NCBI GenBank assembly: GCA_964580315.1
Contig: CAZOKH010000080.1
Span: 1 to 16,752, forward strand
Direction of reading: 5' to 3'
Length of the DNA stretch: 16,752 nucleotides
Source of the DNA: CAZOKH01 sp964580315
GTDB taxonomy: Bacteria; Chloroflexota; Anaerolineae; Anaerolineales; Anaerolineaceae
Below, one piece after another: positions 6,968-15,085 of the stretch. The first letter of the stretch is position 1, and each line of letters opens with the position of its first letter. Below the pieces are notes generated by a model, which saw only the letters and a list, made by a program, of their open reading frames with translations, was not told where the DNA came from and made no database searches. The position numbers and the translations under genes are program-made.

Positions 6968-8216
6968 TTGAGCTCCTTTCCTCAGTTCGCTGCAAAAATA
7001 TATCACAAAGTTCACGTACTGCCCCGTGTCCACCGCGGTGATTGAGCACCATGTCTGCCTGCTGCAGAGCAGCCAGTTCGGCATCAGCCACCACTACGGC
7101 GCACCCCACCAGTGGGAAACAGGGAATATCGTTGACGTCATTTCCTAAATAGACTACTTTTTGCGGATCAATATGATTGTCTTTCAAATACTGCATCAGG
7201 AGAGGCGGTTTATCTGCCGCCCCTGAAATGACCGGTAAATTTAGTTTTTTACAGCGCGCTGCCACAACTGAATTCTTTTCAGTGGACAGCACCATGCATT
7301 TTATGCTGGTGTGCTTGCGCAGCAGGTTCAAGCCATAACCATCGCCGCGCGAGGCAGCCACCTGCTCGTAGCCGTCTTCGCCCACCCACACCCGGTTGTC
7401 GGTCATCACGCCGTCAAAGTCAAACACAATCAATTCCACTTCATCAGGCAGTGGTCGGCGGCGTTGACCGGGGTAAACCATGTCCAGGTTGCCGTTCACC
7501 ACCAGGTATTCATAGCGTTTCCAATCAAACAGGTTATCAATATCCACCGTGAAACGCGGGTCAATCAAAACCGGCAAAATCACATCGCCGCTCATGGAGT
7601 GTTTGTCCAGAATGGCGGAGGGGCGAATGGCATCGATATGCCCGGTTTGCCAGTAAACCGGCGGCAAAATTTGGCGGGGAGCATTGTAAGGTTCGGCTAT
7701 GCCTTCCACTTGCAGCAAAGGCTGCATTCTACCACTGTGATCATCAATGCGCCACATTTTGTGCGGATTCTGCCCCGCCGGCACCACACCCCGCACCGAA
7801 TCGGCTTCCGGGTGTTTGAGCAGCATCTCAACGGCTTCATCCACCAACCCGGTGGGACGAATGGGTGACGTGGGGCGCAATTGCACCACCACGTCCGGTC
7901 GATAGTTTTCATGTTCTATCAGCCAGTTCAGGGCATGCTCGAACACCGGCAAATCGAGGGTTTGATCCTGTGCAAATTCATCCGGCCGCATGAAAGGCAC
8001 TTCTGCGCCAAATTTTTTGGCTGCTTCGGCAATTTCAGGGTCATCAGTTGAAACGATCACCCGCGTCACCAGTTGGCTTTGCCGGGCCGCCGCAATGCTA
8101 TACGCAATCAACGGGTAACCGCAGAACAGCCGGATGTTCTTGTGCGGGATGCCCTTGGAACCGCCCCGCGCCGGGATGATGGCCAACACTTCCTTGCGAT
8201 CTACCATGCCGTCCAT
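6960..8216 (-). CDS. neuA: CMP-nonulosonate synthetase fused to a KdsC-type HAD phosphatase
   Basis: 418-residue two-domain enzyme. Residues about 8-245 form a NeuA-type cytidylyltransferase: IPARGGSKGIPHKN (14-27), STDDPEI (56-62), LRPTSP (113-118) and DIDNLFDW (225-232). Residues about 258-410 form a HAD phosphatase of the KdsC/YrbI type: motif I DFDGVMTDN with Asp266 and Asp268, motif II Ser/Thr at 311-312, Lys336, and GNDVND (358-363). The fusion should remove a 9-phosphate from a nonulosonic acid and activate the free acid with CTP. Vertebrate CMAS has the same domain order, but its phosphatase-like domain is regarded as inactive, while the acidic catalytic residues are intact here. Start: ATG 8216 or ATG 8207. 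The gene overlaps the SDR stop by 16 or 7 bases and overlaps neuB by 8 bases, so the three are translationally coupled. Confidence 0.92.
   Translation of the reverse strand: MDGMVDRKEVLAIIPARGGSKGIPHKNIRLFCGYPLIAYSIAAARQSQLVTRVIVSTDDPEIAEAAKKFGAEVPFMRPDEFAQDQTLDLPVFEHALNWLIEHENYRPDVVVQLRPTSPIRPTGLVDEAVEMLLKHPEADSVRGVVPAGQNPHKMWRIDDHSGRMQPLLQVEGIAEPYNAPRQILPPVYWQTGHIDAIRPSAILDKHSMSGDVILPVLIDPRFTVDIDNLFDWKRYEYLVVNGNLDMVYPGQRRRPLPDEVELIVFDFDGVMTDNRVWVGEDGYEQVAASRGDGYGLNLLRKHTSIKCMVLSTEKNSVVAARCKKLNLPVISGAADKPPLLMQYLKDNHIDPQKVVYLGNDVNDIPCFPLVGCAVVVADAELAALQQADMVLNHRGGHGAVRELCDIFLQRTEERSSNA
6973..6979 (-). promoter_or_regulatory. Shine-Dalgarno (AAAGGAG) fixing the neuB start
   Basis: Minus-strand AAAGGAG, 5 bases before the ATG at 6967, inside the last codons of the upstream fusion gene. 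It rules out the longer reading that would begin at 7084. Confidence 0.65.
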
Positions 8217-9022
8217 CCCCCATCCACCACCAGGTTGGAGCCCGTCATGTACGACGAAGCATCCGACGCCAGGAACAGCAAAGCGCCGCTCATTTCATCA
8301 CGGTTGGCCATGCGCCCCAGCACCGTGCGCGCCGAGTAATTCGCCAGGAAGGTTTCATCATGGTTGTTGAACACCCCTCCGGGCGTCAAAGCATTGGCGC
8401 GGATGTTCGTTCCCGCGTAATAAGTTGCCAGATAGCGCGTCAGCCCCAGCACACCCGCTTTGGTCACCGAGTAAAACACCGGTTTGTACTGGCGCGGCTT
8501 GCCCGGTTTTTCATAAATGCGCTGGTCGGGTCCCACCAGCCCGTAGGTTGAACAGATATTGATGATCGAACCGTGATTCTGGGCAATCATAGGCTTGACA
8601 GCCGCCTGTGCGCACAGGAACAGCCCGGTCAAATTCACATCCAGCGCCTGTTTCCAGGCTTCCAGCGGATAATCTTCAAACGAACTGCTGTGCTGCCCCT
8701 GGTGTTGATCATCAAACTTGGGGTCCATGGCCGCGCTGCACACCAGCGCATCCAGCCTGCCAAAGGCGGCCAGGGTCTTTTCAACCATGCCGTTCACCGA
8801 CTCCAGGCTGGTCACATCCACCGCCACTGCCAGGGCCTGGTAACCTTCCCCGGCCAGTTCAGCGGCAAAGGCATCGGCGGCAGCCTGGTTCACGTCAGCC
8901 ACCACCACCGCCGCCCCGGCCTGCGCCAGCGTGCGGCAAAACTCTTTTCCCAGCAATCCGCAGCCGCCGGTTACCAGTGCAGTCTGCCCGATCATGCGAA
9001 ACTTGTCAAAAATATCAGCCAT
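8201..9022 (-). CDS. SDR oxidoreductase, PtmA-like
   Basis: 273-residue classical SDR. Cofactor motif TGGCGLLG (18-25), Asp43 after the second strand (suggesting NAD), Asn130, Ser158, and Tyr184/Lys188 (YSVTK) complete the catalytic set; the VDGGW ending is typical. An insertion around residues 160-182 (STYGLVGPDQRIYE, then a proline/glycine-rich loop) before the catalytic Tyr, and NNHDETFLANY at 219-229, match my memory of PtmA, the SDR next to the CMP-legionaminate synthetase gene ptmB in Campylobacter flagellin-glycosylation loci. Here too it lies directly beside the CMP-acid synthetase, overlapping it by 7-16 bases. It likely oxidises or reduces a hexosamine precursor of the nonulosonic acid. 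AAGGA lies about 7 bases before the ATG. The SDR call is firm; PtmA equivalence is from recall. Confidence 0.88.
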   Translation of the reverse strand: MADIFDKFRMIGQTALVTGGCGLLGKEFCRTLAQAGAAVVVADVNQAAADAFAAELAGEGYQALAVAVDVTSLESVNGMVEKTLAAFGRLDALVCSAAMDPKFDDQHQGQHSSSFEDYPLEAWKQALDVNLTGLFLCAQAAVKPMIAQNHGSIINICSTYGLVGPDQRIYEKPGKPRQYKPVFYSVTKAGVLGLTRYLATYYAGTNIRANALTPGGVFNNHDETFLANYSARTVLGRMANRDEMSGALLFLASDASSYMTGSNLVVDGGWTAW

Positions 9023-9042
9023 TAAATATTCCTTCGATCTTT

Positions 9043-10710
9043 CTAGTTTAGTTCCGAAAGCCCGAAAATTGCGTCATCATCAAAAGCTTCAATCACTGGC
9101 AGGTCTTGGGTCAAATCCTGCATCCAGTCATGCCCGCCGCTTAAATCCGCGTCCAGCGTGCGGTAACCAAAAATCACCAGCACAGCATCGCCGTCCAACA
9201 CTTGCTGCCGAATGGCTGCCACATCTTCCGCGTACCCCTCCCGCGGCTGCTGTGTGGCCGGGTTGGTTGGCGAGGGCAGCACATAAGCGGGACGGTTGGT
9301 CAGGATGTACAACGCCGTGTTGCGGTTGGTGTAGATTTGCGTTTTGGGCAGTTGGCTTACCGCAGCAATGGTCGGCGACTCCAGCCAGTCCGATTTGGCA
9401 AATCCCTGCCCGTCCTGATGCAGTAAATGAATGCTGTCCAGGCTGTCTTCGGCAAACGACACCAGCAACCCCAGGGCTAAAACTGCGGCAATCACCCGTC
9501 CGTAAGGGTGTTTTTGCTGCCAGACCCAGGCCAGAGCCGCTGCGCCCAGCACAAGCGCACAGATATAGAATGGCGACAGGATGCGGTGTTCGAAAATGGG
9601 ACTGGCATCTACAAAAGTTAACGTCAACACCAGCACCGCCAGGTAAACCCAGCCTTCCACCGCAAACGCCCAGCCGGTTTGAACCTGCTGCAAACTGCCG
9701 TCCACCCTGGCGCGCAGAATCAAAACCAGCGCAATGAGGACGGCTGCCAGCCAGGCCAGCAGAAACACCGCCAGTACAATACCCCACAGGTTCAGGTGAT
9801 TTTCAATCAAGCCGCCGCGCTCAGGCAGCAGCCAGCTCCAGAAGTTCAACACACCTTCTTGAATCTTATCCAACGGAATGGGATGGTAAGACACCATGCG
9901 GTTGCCTACGTTGCTGCTGATCAGGTAATTGCGCACCAGCCAGATGGCTGCCAGTGGAATGCCGGAAACGACAAAGATGACACTGTCGGTGATTTTTTTG
10001 CGCCATTCCCCGCGGAACACCAGCAAACAAATGACCGCCGTGGCATACAGTGAAATTGCCACATAGCGCGCCAGGAACGCCAGCGAAGCTGTAACTCCCG
10101 CCGCCGCCAGCCACCCCCAATGCTGATCTTGCAGGGCTTTACCCAGCAGCAGCAAGCACAGAGTTGCCAAAAACAGGTAAATGGGCTCGCTCATGGCGTA
10201 GGAATGCGCCCCAAACAACGGCTCTGAAGCCGCGAAAAACAGGCCGCCCAGCAAGCCAAACCAGTCCGATCCGCTGGCTTTGCGGGCAGCCAGGCCGATC
10301 AACAAAATATTGACGCCAAACAGCACCACGTTCAACAACCAGGCTGAACGCAGCGCTTCCAATCCCGTCAGGCTGACGGCGGCGATGGCTATGGAAAACA
10401 GCGGTGGATAGTTGGTGATGGGTCGCGGTTCGCCGTTGCCGCTCAAGCGGCTGTAGCCGTTGCCCGCCAGGATATTGCGCGCCCCGCCAATGTATCCCAC
10501 CGAATCGTTCACCAACCCCATGCCGTAGGGCGTGATATAAATCATCAACGCCGCACCGGCAATCGCCAGGGCAATCAGAAGTATCCAGAAACGCACATTC
10601 ACATGATTATTTTGTTTCACTGCCTGCCACATCCCATTTGCAATCCGTTGATTTTTCTTACAAATCCATTTTTTTTGAGCCAACCGCCAATTATAAACCA
10701 CACATGCCAT
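9043..10710 (-). CDS. Polytopic membrane protein, GT-C glycosyltransferase-like
   Basis: About 555 residues with roughly ten or more hydrophobic helices by eye and a soluble C-terminal part (after about residue 430). The segment between the first helices reads NDSVGYIGGARNILAGNGY, an acidic residue in the first external loop followed by a Y..ARN..AG.G pattern, as in ArnT/PMT-like GT-C enzymes that use polyprenyl-phosphate sugars at the outer membrane face. TNYPPLFS and the later MSEP (in SYAMSEPIYLFLA) are also shared with the neighbouring 12323-10719 gene, as is the tail pattern 'TIAAV..LP....TN...LY.LT.R', so the two are probably paralogues. Start: ATG 10710 after GAGAG, or TTG 10713. An ATG at 10632 would give an N-terminus more like the paralogue. 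It may transfer a sugar to a lipid-linked or protein acceptor; donor and acceptor are unknown. Confidence 0.75.
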   Translation of the reverse strand: MACVVYNWRLAQKKWICKKNQRIANGMWQAVKQNNHVNVRFWILLIALAIAGAALMIYITPYGMGLVNDSVGYIGGARNILAGNGYSRLSGNGEPRPITNYPPLFSIAIAAVSLTGLEALRSAWLLNVVLFGVNILLIGLAARKASGSDWFGLLGGLFFAASEPLFGAHSYAMSEPIYLFLATLCLLLLGKALQDQHWGWLAAAGVTASLAFLARYVAISLYATAVICLLVFRGEWRKKITDSVIFVVSGIPLAAIWLVRNYLISSNVGNRMVSYHPIPLDKIQEGVLNFWSWLLPERGGLIENHLNLWGIVLAVFLLAWLAAVLIALVLILRARVDGSLQQVQTGWAFAVEGWVYLAVLVLTLTFVDASPIFEHRILSPFYICALVLGAAALAWVWQQKHPYGRVIAAVLALGLLVSFAEDSLDSIHLLHQDGQGFAKSDWLESPTIAAVSQLPKTQIYTNRNTALYILTNRPAYVLPSPTNPATQQPREGYAEDVAAIRQQVLDGDAVLVIFGYRTLDADLSGGHDWMQDLTQDLPVIEAFDDDAIFGLSELN

Positions 10711-10718
10711 CAAGGCTC

Positions 10719-12323
10719 TCAGCGCGGGTATTGATAGATCGCGCCGTCATTACCCTGGTGTGATTTCTCCAATCCATCGGTCAGCGTAGTCGCCCAGGCT
10801 TCGGTGCGGTCGCCGTAAGCGCCTTCCATCTGGACATAGATGGAGTTGAACAACACCAGGCTGGCGCCATCTTCCCGGAACAGTTTTTCCGAGTTATCTT
10901 CGGTCAAATCACCTTCCCCATAGCGGGTGAAAAACTCAGGCGGCTCATCGTCATAAATCTCCGCCATGGTGTAAGTGGCTCTGCCTGTCAGGTACAGCAC
11001 CGCCATTTCTTCGTTGGTTACAATCAGGGCATTTTGCGGCAGCGCCTTCACAGCCGCAATCGTATCCGAGTTTTGCCACTCCACCGAGTTGTATCCCAGC
11101 CCCAGTTGCATGTTTTGCTTCACAATGCGCAGGCTTCGCACGCCGTACCAGGCCAGCAGCACCACCAGCGCAATCAGCAGCCCGTTTTGCAGCAAGTCGC
11201 CCATTTTCCACAGGCGCATGCTGCGCCCCATGAGAACCACCACCAGCCACAGCCAGGCGGCGTGGATGGGTGAAAACATGCGGCTGCCAATGGTGATGGG
11301 CGGATAGGTGGTGAAATACACCCCGGCGATCACAATCAAATAAACAACAAGAAAGCTTGCCAGCATAATCACCAGGTTGTGGCTCAACGGTGGTTCGTCA
11401 ATCTGCTCCAAACTGTGCTTGCGCCATACAGCCGCCACCCACCCCAGCGTGCCAATTGCCAGCCCAATCGCCAACAGGTGATTAACCACCGCCGGATAGT
11501 GCGGCGCAGTGACCCACGAATCGGGTATTAGCCAGAACAAAACCACCTGCTCCAACTGCGGAGCAAAATCAGCCAGGCGTTCAGCCATCACCTGCGCCGT
11601 CAGCACGCTGCGCGAAGAAACCGTGGTGGTCACAGAGAGATCATAAAATATCCAGATTGCCGTAGGCAGCACAGCAATCACCCCGAACAACAGGGCGTCG
11701 CGCAGCCGCGCCCGCTTCGAATCCTGGCTGAGCAGCAGAATCAACAATGCGCCTGCCCCCACGTAACCCGCCGCGCTGTAACGCGTCAGCATGGCCAGGC
11801 CAACCAGCACGGCTGATGCGATCAATTCTGCCGCGCGCGGGCCATCGAAATAGGTCAACAGCAGGCACAGCCCCGCCAGCCCCAAAAAGATCGACAGCGG
11901 TTCCGAAATCGTCCAGGAATACACCGGGATCAACACCGGCGAAATGGCCGTCAGGCCGCCGGCTGCGCCGCTAATCAACAGCGAGCGTGAAGCGCGCCAG
12001 GTCATGCCGGTCACCAGCGCCGTCAATGCGCCTGCCAGGAAGATATTCAACACATGCGCCGCGCCGGTCATGGGAAAACCCACAGCCGCCAGGCCTGCCA
12101 GCGCCAGCGAATAAAACGGCGGGAAATAAGGCAGCAGGCGAAACTCGCCGCGCGGACCGATCAAGCCCAGTCCTTTGCCGGCCAGCAGGTTGCGCGCTGA
12201 TTCCATGTAAATCGTGGCATCACCGCCCACCCCGGGGCCTTTCACCGTGCTGGCCACCAGCACACCCATCGCCAGCACGGCCAGCAGCACAATCAAAATC
12301 AAGGCTTTCCGGTTCTCACTCAT
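10719..12323 (-). CDS. Polytopic membrane protein, GT-C glycosyltransferase-like (paralogue of the next gene)
   Basis: About 534 residues beginning with a short basic N-terminus and a first helix (ALILIVLLAVLAMGVLVAS), then an external loop GGDATIYMESARNLLAGKG with the acidic residue and ARN pattern expected for ArnT/PMT-like GT-C enzymes, then YFPPFYS and TISEPLS. Around ten helices are visible, and a soluble tail follows about residue 400, containing VTNEEMAVLYLTGRATYTM. The layout and motifs parallel the gene at 9043-10710. It likely works at the periplasmic/outer face with a polyprenyl-phosphate sugar; specificity is unknown. I prefer the ATG at 12323 (8-base overlap with the upstream stop) to the ATG at 12335, whose AAGG site would be too close, but both are possible. 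The stop is 8 bases before the next start. Confidence 0.78.
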   Translation of the reverse strand: MSENRKALILIVLLAVLAMGVLVASTVKGPGVGGDATIYMESARNLLAGKGLGLIGPRGEFRLLPYFPPFYSLALAGLAAVGFPMTGAAHVLNIFLAGALTALVTGMTWRASRSLLISGAAGGLTAISPVLIPVYSWTISEPLSIFLGLAGLCLLLTYFDGPRAAELIASAVLVGLAMLTRYSAAGYVGAGALLILLLSQDSKRARLRDALLFGVIAVLPTAIWIFYDLSVTTTVSSRSVLTAQVMAERLADFAPQLEQVVLFWLIPDSWVTAPHYPAVVNHLLAIGLAIGTLGWVAAVWRKHSLEQIDEPPLSHNLVIMLASFLVVYLIVIAGVYFTTYPPITIGSRMFSPIHAAWLWLVVVLMGRSMRLWKMGDLLQNGLLIALVVLLAWYGVRSLRIVKQNMQLGLGYNSVEWQNSDTIAAVKALPQNALIVTNEEMAVLYLTGRATYTMAEIYDDEPPEFFTRYGEGDLTEDNSEKLFREDGASLVLFNSIYVQMEGAYGDRTEAWATTLTDGLEKSHQGNDGAIYQYPR

Positions 12324-14076
12324 TTGCCACCCCATCCTTCAAAAGAAAAACCGCTTCACCCTCAAAATCTCCAGCAAAGTCCAGTCCAAGCTGCTCGCAG
12401 CTTGCGCGCAGTTCTGTCAGGCCGCCGTACTCTTTCACATTCACCACGATATAGCGAACCTTCATCTCACGCAGCATCGTCACACTTTCAGCGCTGGGGA
12501 AACCTTCCATGGCGGGTTTGATGCGCCGGTATTGTTCAGGCGGAAAGGCATTGAAGAAGCCGCCCACAAACGGTTTGCCGTGGATGAGCTGCCCGTAAAT
12601 TACTTCCTGGTTCTCCAATTGATAATACGGGAGCTGCATCACAGCGCCTTCGTCCTCTTGCTGCGCCAGCCAGTTATCCACCGCGCGCGGTTCCACCTTG
12701 CTGAAATCGGTGAAAGCGCCGGGATAAAAATCAAAGATGACCAGGGCCAACAAAAATGCCGTTACAGCCAACTTCACCTTGCCGTTAAATTTTTGCAGCA
12801 GCCAGGCGCTGCCCAACCCGGCCGCCACGCTGAAAAAGAATGGCACAAAAAAGCCAAAGCGCATGATGGCGCGCAATTTGGCAAAGAATGGGAAATATAA
12901 GAACAGAAAATAAGACGGCAGCGGGATGGGTAACTCAGTCCGTCCCAACCGCTCGGCCAGAAACGCCGGCGTTGGGATGGTAACCGACTGGTTGTTCCAG
13001 TGCAAATCAATGCCCAGTGCCAGGATAAATGCAAAAACGCTGGTCCACAGCAGCAGCGGCATCAGGCGCGGCGAGGGCAAATCTTTGCGCTTGACCCAGG
13101 CCAGCACAGCCAGCGCCGCCGCCACAACGCCGATGTAAAACGTGCCTTCCACCCACAGGTCGCGGTTGAAATGGCTGCCCACCCACTGCCCCCACAGAAA
13201 ATGGTCGGTGGACGGCAGAACAAAATCGGTCGGGCTGGCGGAATACAGGCGCGCCAGTCCCACATTGCGATTGGGTAATCCGCCTTCGCCTAGCAACGCA
13301 AAGAACGGCAGCACGCCCAGAATGGTTAAAGGCAGCGAGGCTGCCCCCATGGCGGCCAGGCGCCCCCACCAGGCCGGGCTGCGCAGCATATCGCGCGCCT
13401 GGAACAGCAGGTAGAAAATGCCCATGAAGGCACTGATGAACAGCGTCATATACAGATAGTACTGCGAGGTCAGGGCAATCAACCCCAGGCCGATACCGCC
13501 CGCCAGCACAGGCTTCCAGTCCCAGCGGCGCGTTTCAAACAGGTTGAACAATCCCATGAAATACAATGGGAACCACTGCGTGCCCGACAGGTTGAGATGA
13601 CCAATGCGAAAATGCGCAAAACGGTAGGGTAAAAAGGCAAACAGGGTTCCGGCAATCAACGCCGCATCGGTGCGCCCGGTTAACTGGCGCACCCACAGGA
13701 ACATGAACAAACCCGACAGGAAAAAGGTGAGCAGCATTGCCATGTTGTAGGCAAACGTCTCGCCGCCCAGCAGGCTGAAAGGCAGCGCCAGTGCCAGGTT
13801 GGCCGGGGTGATTTCGGTATATGCCAGGCTCCACCCTTGCGGGTAATTGAGAAACCACACATTGAATGGATCGACGTGCAGTTCAAACAATGCCTTGCGA
13901 AACCAACCAATCAACCACACAAAATAGATGTTATCCCCCACCTCGCCCACCATCGAATCGAACACCCGCAGCGTCAGCGGCATGGTCATGAAAACAGTCA
14001 TGGCGGCAAAATAGACCGCCGCCCACAAACCGCTCCGCTGATACCAGCGCTTTTTCAACAGGGTTTCTTCTGACAT
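12316..14076 (-). CDS. Large membrane protein, YfhO/GT-C-like
   Basis: 586 residues with many hydrophobic segments (about 11-13 by eye) and a soluble C-terminal portion from about residue 460. The loop after the first helix has VGEVGDNIYFVWLIGW, with Asp48 as the probable catalytic-type acid, then LNYPQGWSL, and RFAHFRIGHLNLSGTQWFPLY at 152-172 with His155, His160 and Gln167. This resembles bacterial YfhO-like and related polysaccharide-decorating GT-C proteins. The tail includes VRYIVVNVKEY, a pattern common at the end of these proteins. It is less similar to the two following genes than they are to each other. It begins 3 bases after the oxidoreductase stop and overlaps the next gene by 8-20 bases. 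Probable role: transfer of a sugar from a lipid-phosphate donor at the outer face. Substrates cannot be told from the sequence. Confidence 0.75.
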   Translation of the reverse strand: MSEETLLKKRWYQRSGLWAAVYFAAMTVFMTMPLTLRVFDSMVGEVGDNIYFVWLIGWFRKALFELHVDPFNVWFLNYPQGWSLAYTEITPANLALALPFSLLGGETFAYNMAMLLTFFLSGLFMFLWVRQLTGRTDAALIAGTLFAFLPYRFAHFRIGHLNLSGTQWFPLYFMGLFNLFETRRWDWKPVLAGGIGLGLIALTSQYYLYMTLFISAFMGIFYLLFQARDMLRSPAWWGRLAAMGAASLPLTILGVLPFFALLGEGGLPNRNVGLARLYSASPTDFVLPSTDHFLWGQWVGSHFNRDLWVEGTFYIGVVAAALAVLAWVKRKDLPSPRLMPLLLWTSVFAFILALGIDLHWNNQSVTIPTPAFLAERLGRTELPIPLPSYFLFLYFPFFAKLRAIMRFGFFVPFFFSVAAGLGSAWLLQKFNGKVKLAVTAFLLALVIFDFYPGAFTDFSKVEPRAVDNWLAQQEDEGAVMQLPYYQLENQEVIYGQLIHGKPFVGGFFNAFPPEQYRRIKPAMEGFPSAESVTMLREMKVRYIVVNVKEYGGLTELRASCEQLGLDFAGDFEGEAVFLLKDGVANE

Positions 14077-14079
14077 GGT

Positions 14080-15066
14080 TTAAATCTCGATGGTGCGTTT
14101 CTCTTTGGATGATTGATATACCGCCTGGATGATCTCCAGCGACCGCTTCCCGTCTTCCAGTGTGCACACCGGTCGAACATAACCATTGCAAACATCCATG
14201 AAATGGCGCAGTTCTTCCAGGAATAGCTCATTGCGTTCAAAACCTTCCGGCGCCGGGAAAATCTCCCATTCGTGCGCGCCGCGTCGGTATTCATGCACCG
14301 CGCCGTCCGCATTGTCCCAGCGCAGGGTGCCTTCCGTGCCTACAATTTCCAGGCGGTGCACCGGCGGCTGTTGGTAATAATTCAAATGCACGCTGCCGAT
14401 CACACTGCTTTCAAAACGCAGGCCAATTTCAGCCACATCTTCCACCTGGATTTCCAGGTCGCTCAATTTGGCTGTGGTTCCCCACACCTCTTTCACCTCG
14501 CCAAATATCCAGCGCAAATAATCCAACGGGTGGCACAGCGTCAGGGTGACGCCGCCGCCCAGGTCGCTGCGCGCGCTGTAACTCCGGGTGTAATCTTCCC
14601 AGGGGTGCCAGCCCGGCAGGTACTCGCCCCAGTCAGCGCGAAAGGAAAGCGGGCGTCCAATGGCGCCGTCTTTCAGTTCAGTGATGATCCGTTCCAGCCC
14701 CGGGTGAAAACGGAATTGGAACCCCATCAACAACTGCGTGCCGCTGGTCAGCAGGGCATCTTTCAAGATATCCACATTGGTCAGTGTGCTGGAAATGGGT
14801 TTCTCCATCAAAACATGACAGCCGGCTTTAGCCGCCGGGATGGCCACATCCAGGTGCAGCGCAGTGGGATTGGCAATAATCACCGCTTTGGGCTTATGCG
14901 CCAGAGCCGCTTCCAGGTCAGTTTCCACCGGGAAGCCCTGCAGTTCATCTTCCGGCAGCGTGCTGTGTTTCGTCCGATACAGCACAATATCTTTTTCTCC
15001 GAGCGCCAGCAAATTGCGCATGTGGCGCCGGCCAATCGATCCATAACCCGCAATCAGAAATCGCAT
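14080..15066 (-). CDS. Gfo/Idh/MocA-family sugar oxidoreductase
   Basis: 328-residue NAD(P)-dependent oxidoreductase. N-terminal Rossmann motif GYGSIGRRH (7-15), cofactor/substrate motif EKP (88-90), and the second-domain segment GEYLPGWHPWEDYTRSY (147-163) followed by GGGVTLTLCHPLDYL (170-184). There the family's catalytic His is His179. The GEYLPGWHPWEDYTRSY block is typical of the Gfo/Idh subgroup found in nonulosonic-acid and flagellin-glycan clusters (PtmF-like from memory, not aligned). It would oxidise or reduce a hydroxyl on a sugar or sugar nucleotide in the cytoplasm. It is followed after 3 bases by the YfhO-like gene and preceded by the GT-B gene after a short gap; the ATG has GGGA upstream. 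A precursor-modifying role, together with the PtmA-like SDR, is inference. Confidence 0.9.
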   Translation of the reverse strand: MRFLIAGYGSIGRRHMRNLLALGEKDIVLYRTKHSTLPEDELQGFPVETDLEAALAHKPKAVIIANPTALHLDVAIPAAKAGCHVLMEKPISSTLTNVDILKDALLTSGTQLLMGFQFRFHPGLERIITELKDGAIGRPLSFRADWGEYLPGWHPWEDYTRSYSARSDLGGGVTLTLCHPLDYLRWIFGEVKEVWGTTAKLSDLEIQVEDVAEIGLRFESSVIGSVHLNYYQQPPVHRLEIVGTEGTLRWDNADGAVHEYRRGAHEWEIFPAPEGFERNELFLEELRHFMDVCNGYVRPVCTLEDGKRSLEIIQAVYQSSKEKRTIEI

Positions 15067-15085
15067 CGTTTCCCATCCTTAATCA

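Noticed and set aside
6968..7084. Longer NeuB reading beginning at 7084
   Set aside because: The extra 39 residues overlap the phosphatase domain of the preceding gene, show no family similarity, and a strong AAAGGAG sits before the ATG at 6967.
8931..9737. Plus-strand open frame (about 268 codons) across the SDR and GT-C genes
   Set aside because: Pro/Ser/Arg-rich with no motif, antisense to two supported genes; a compositional shadow.
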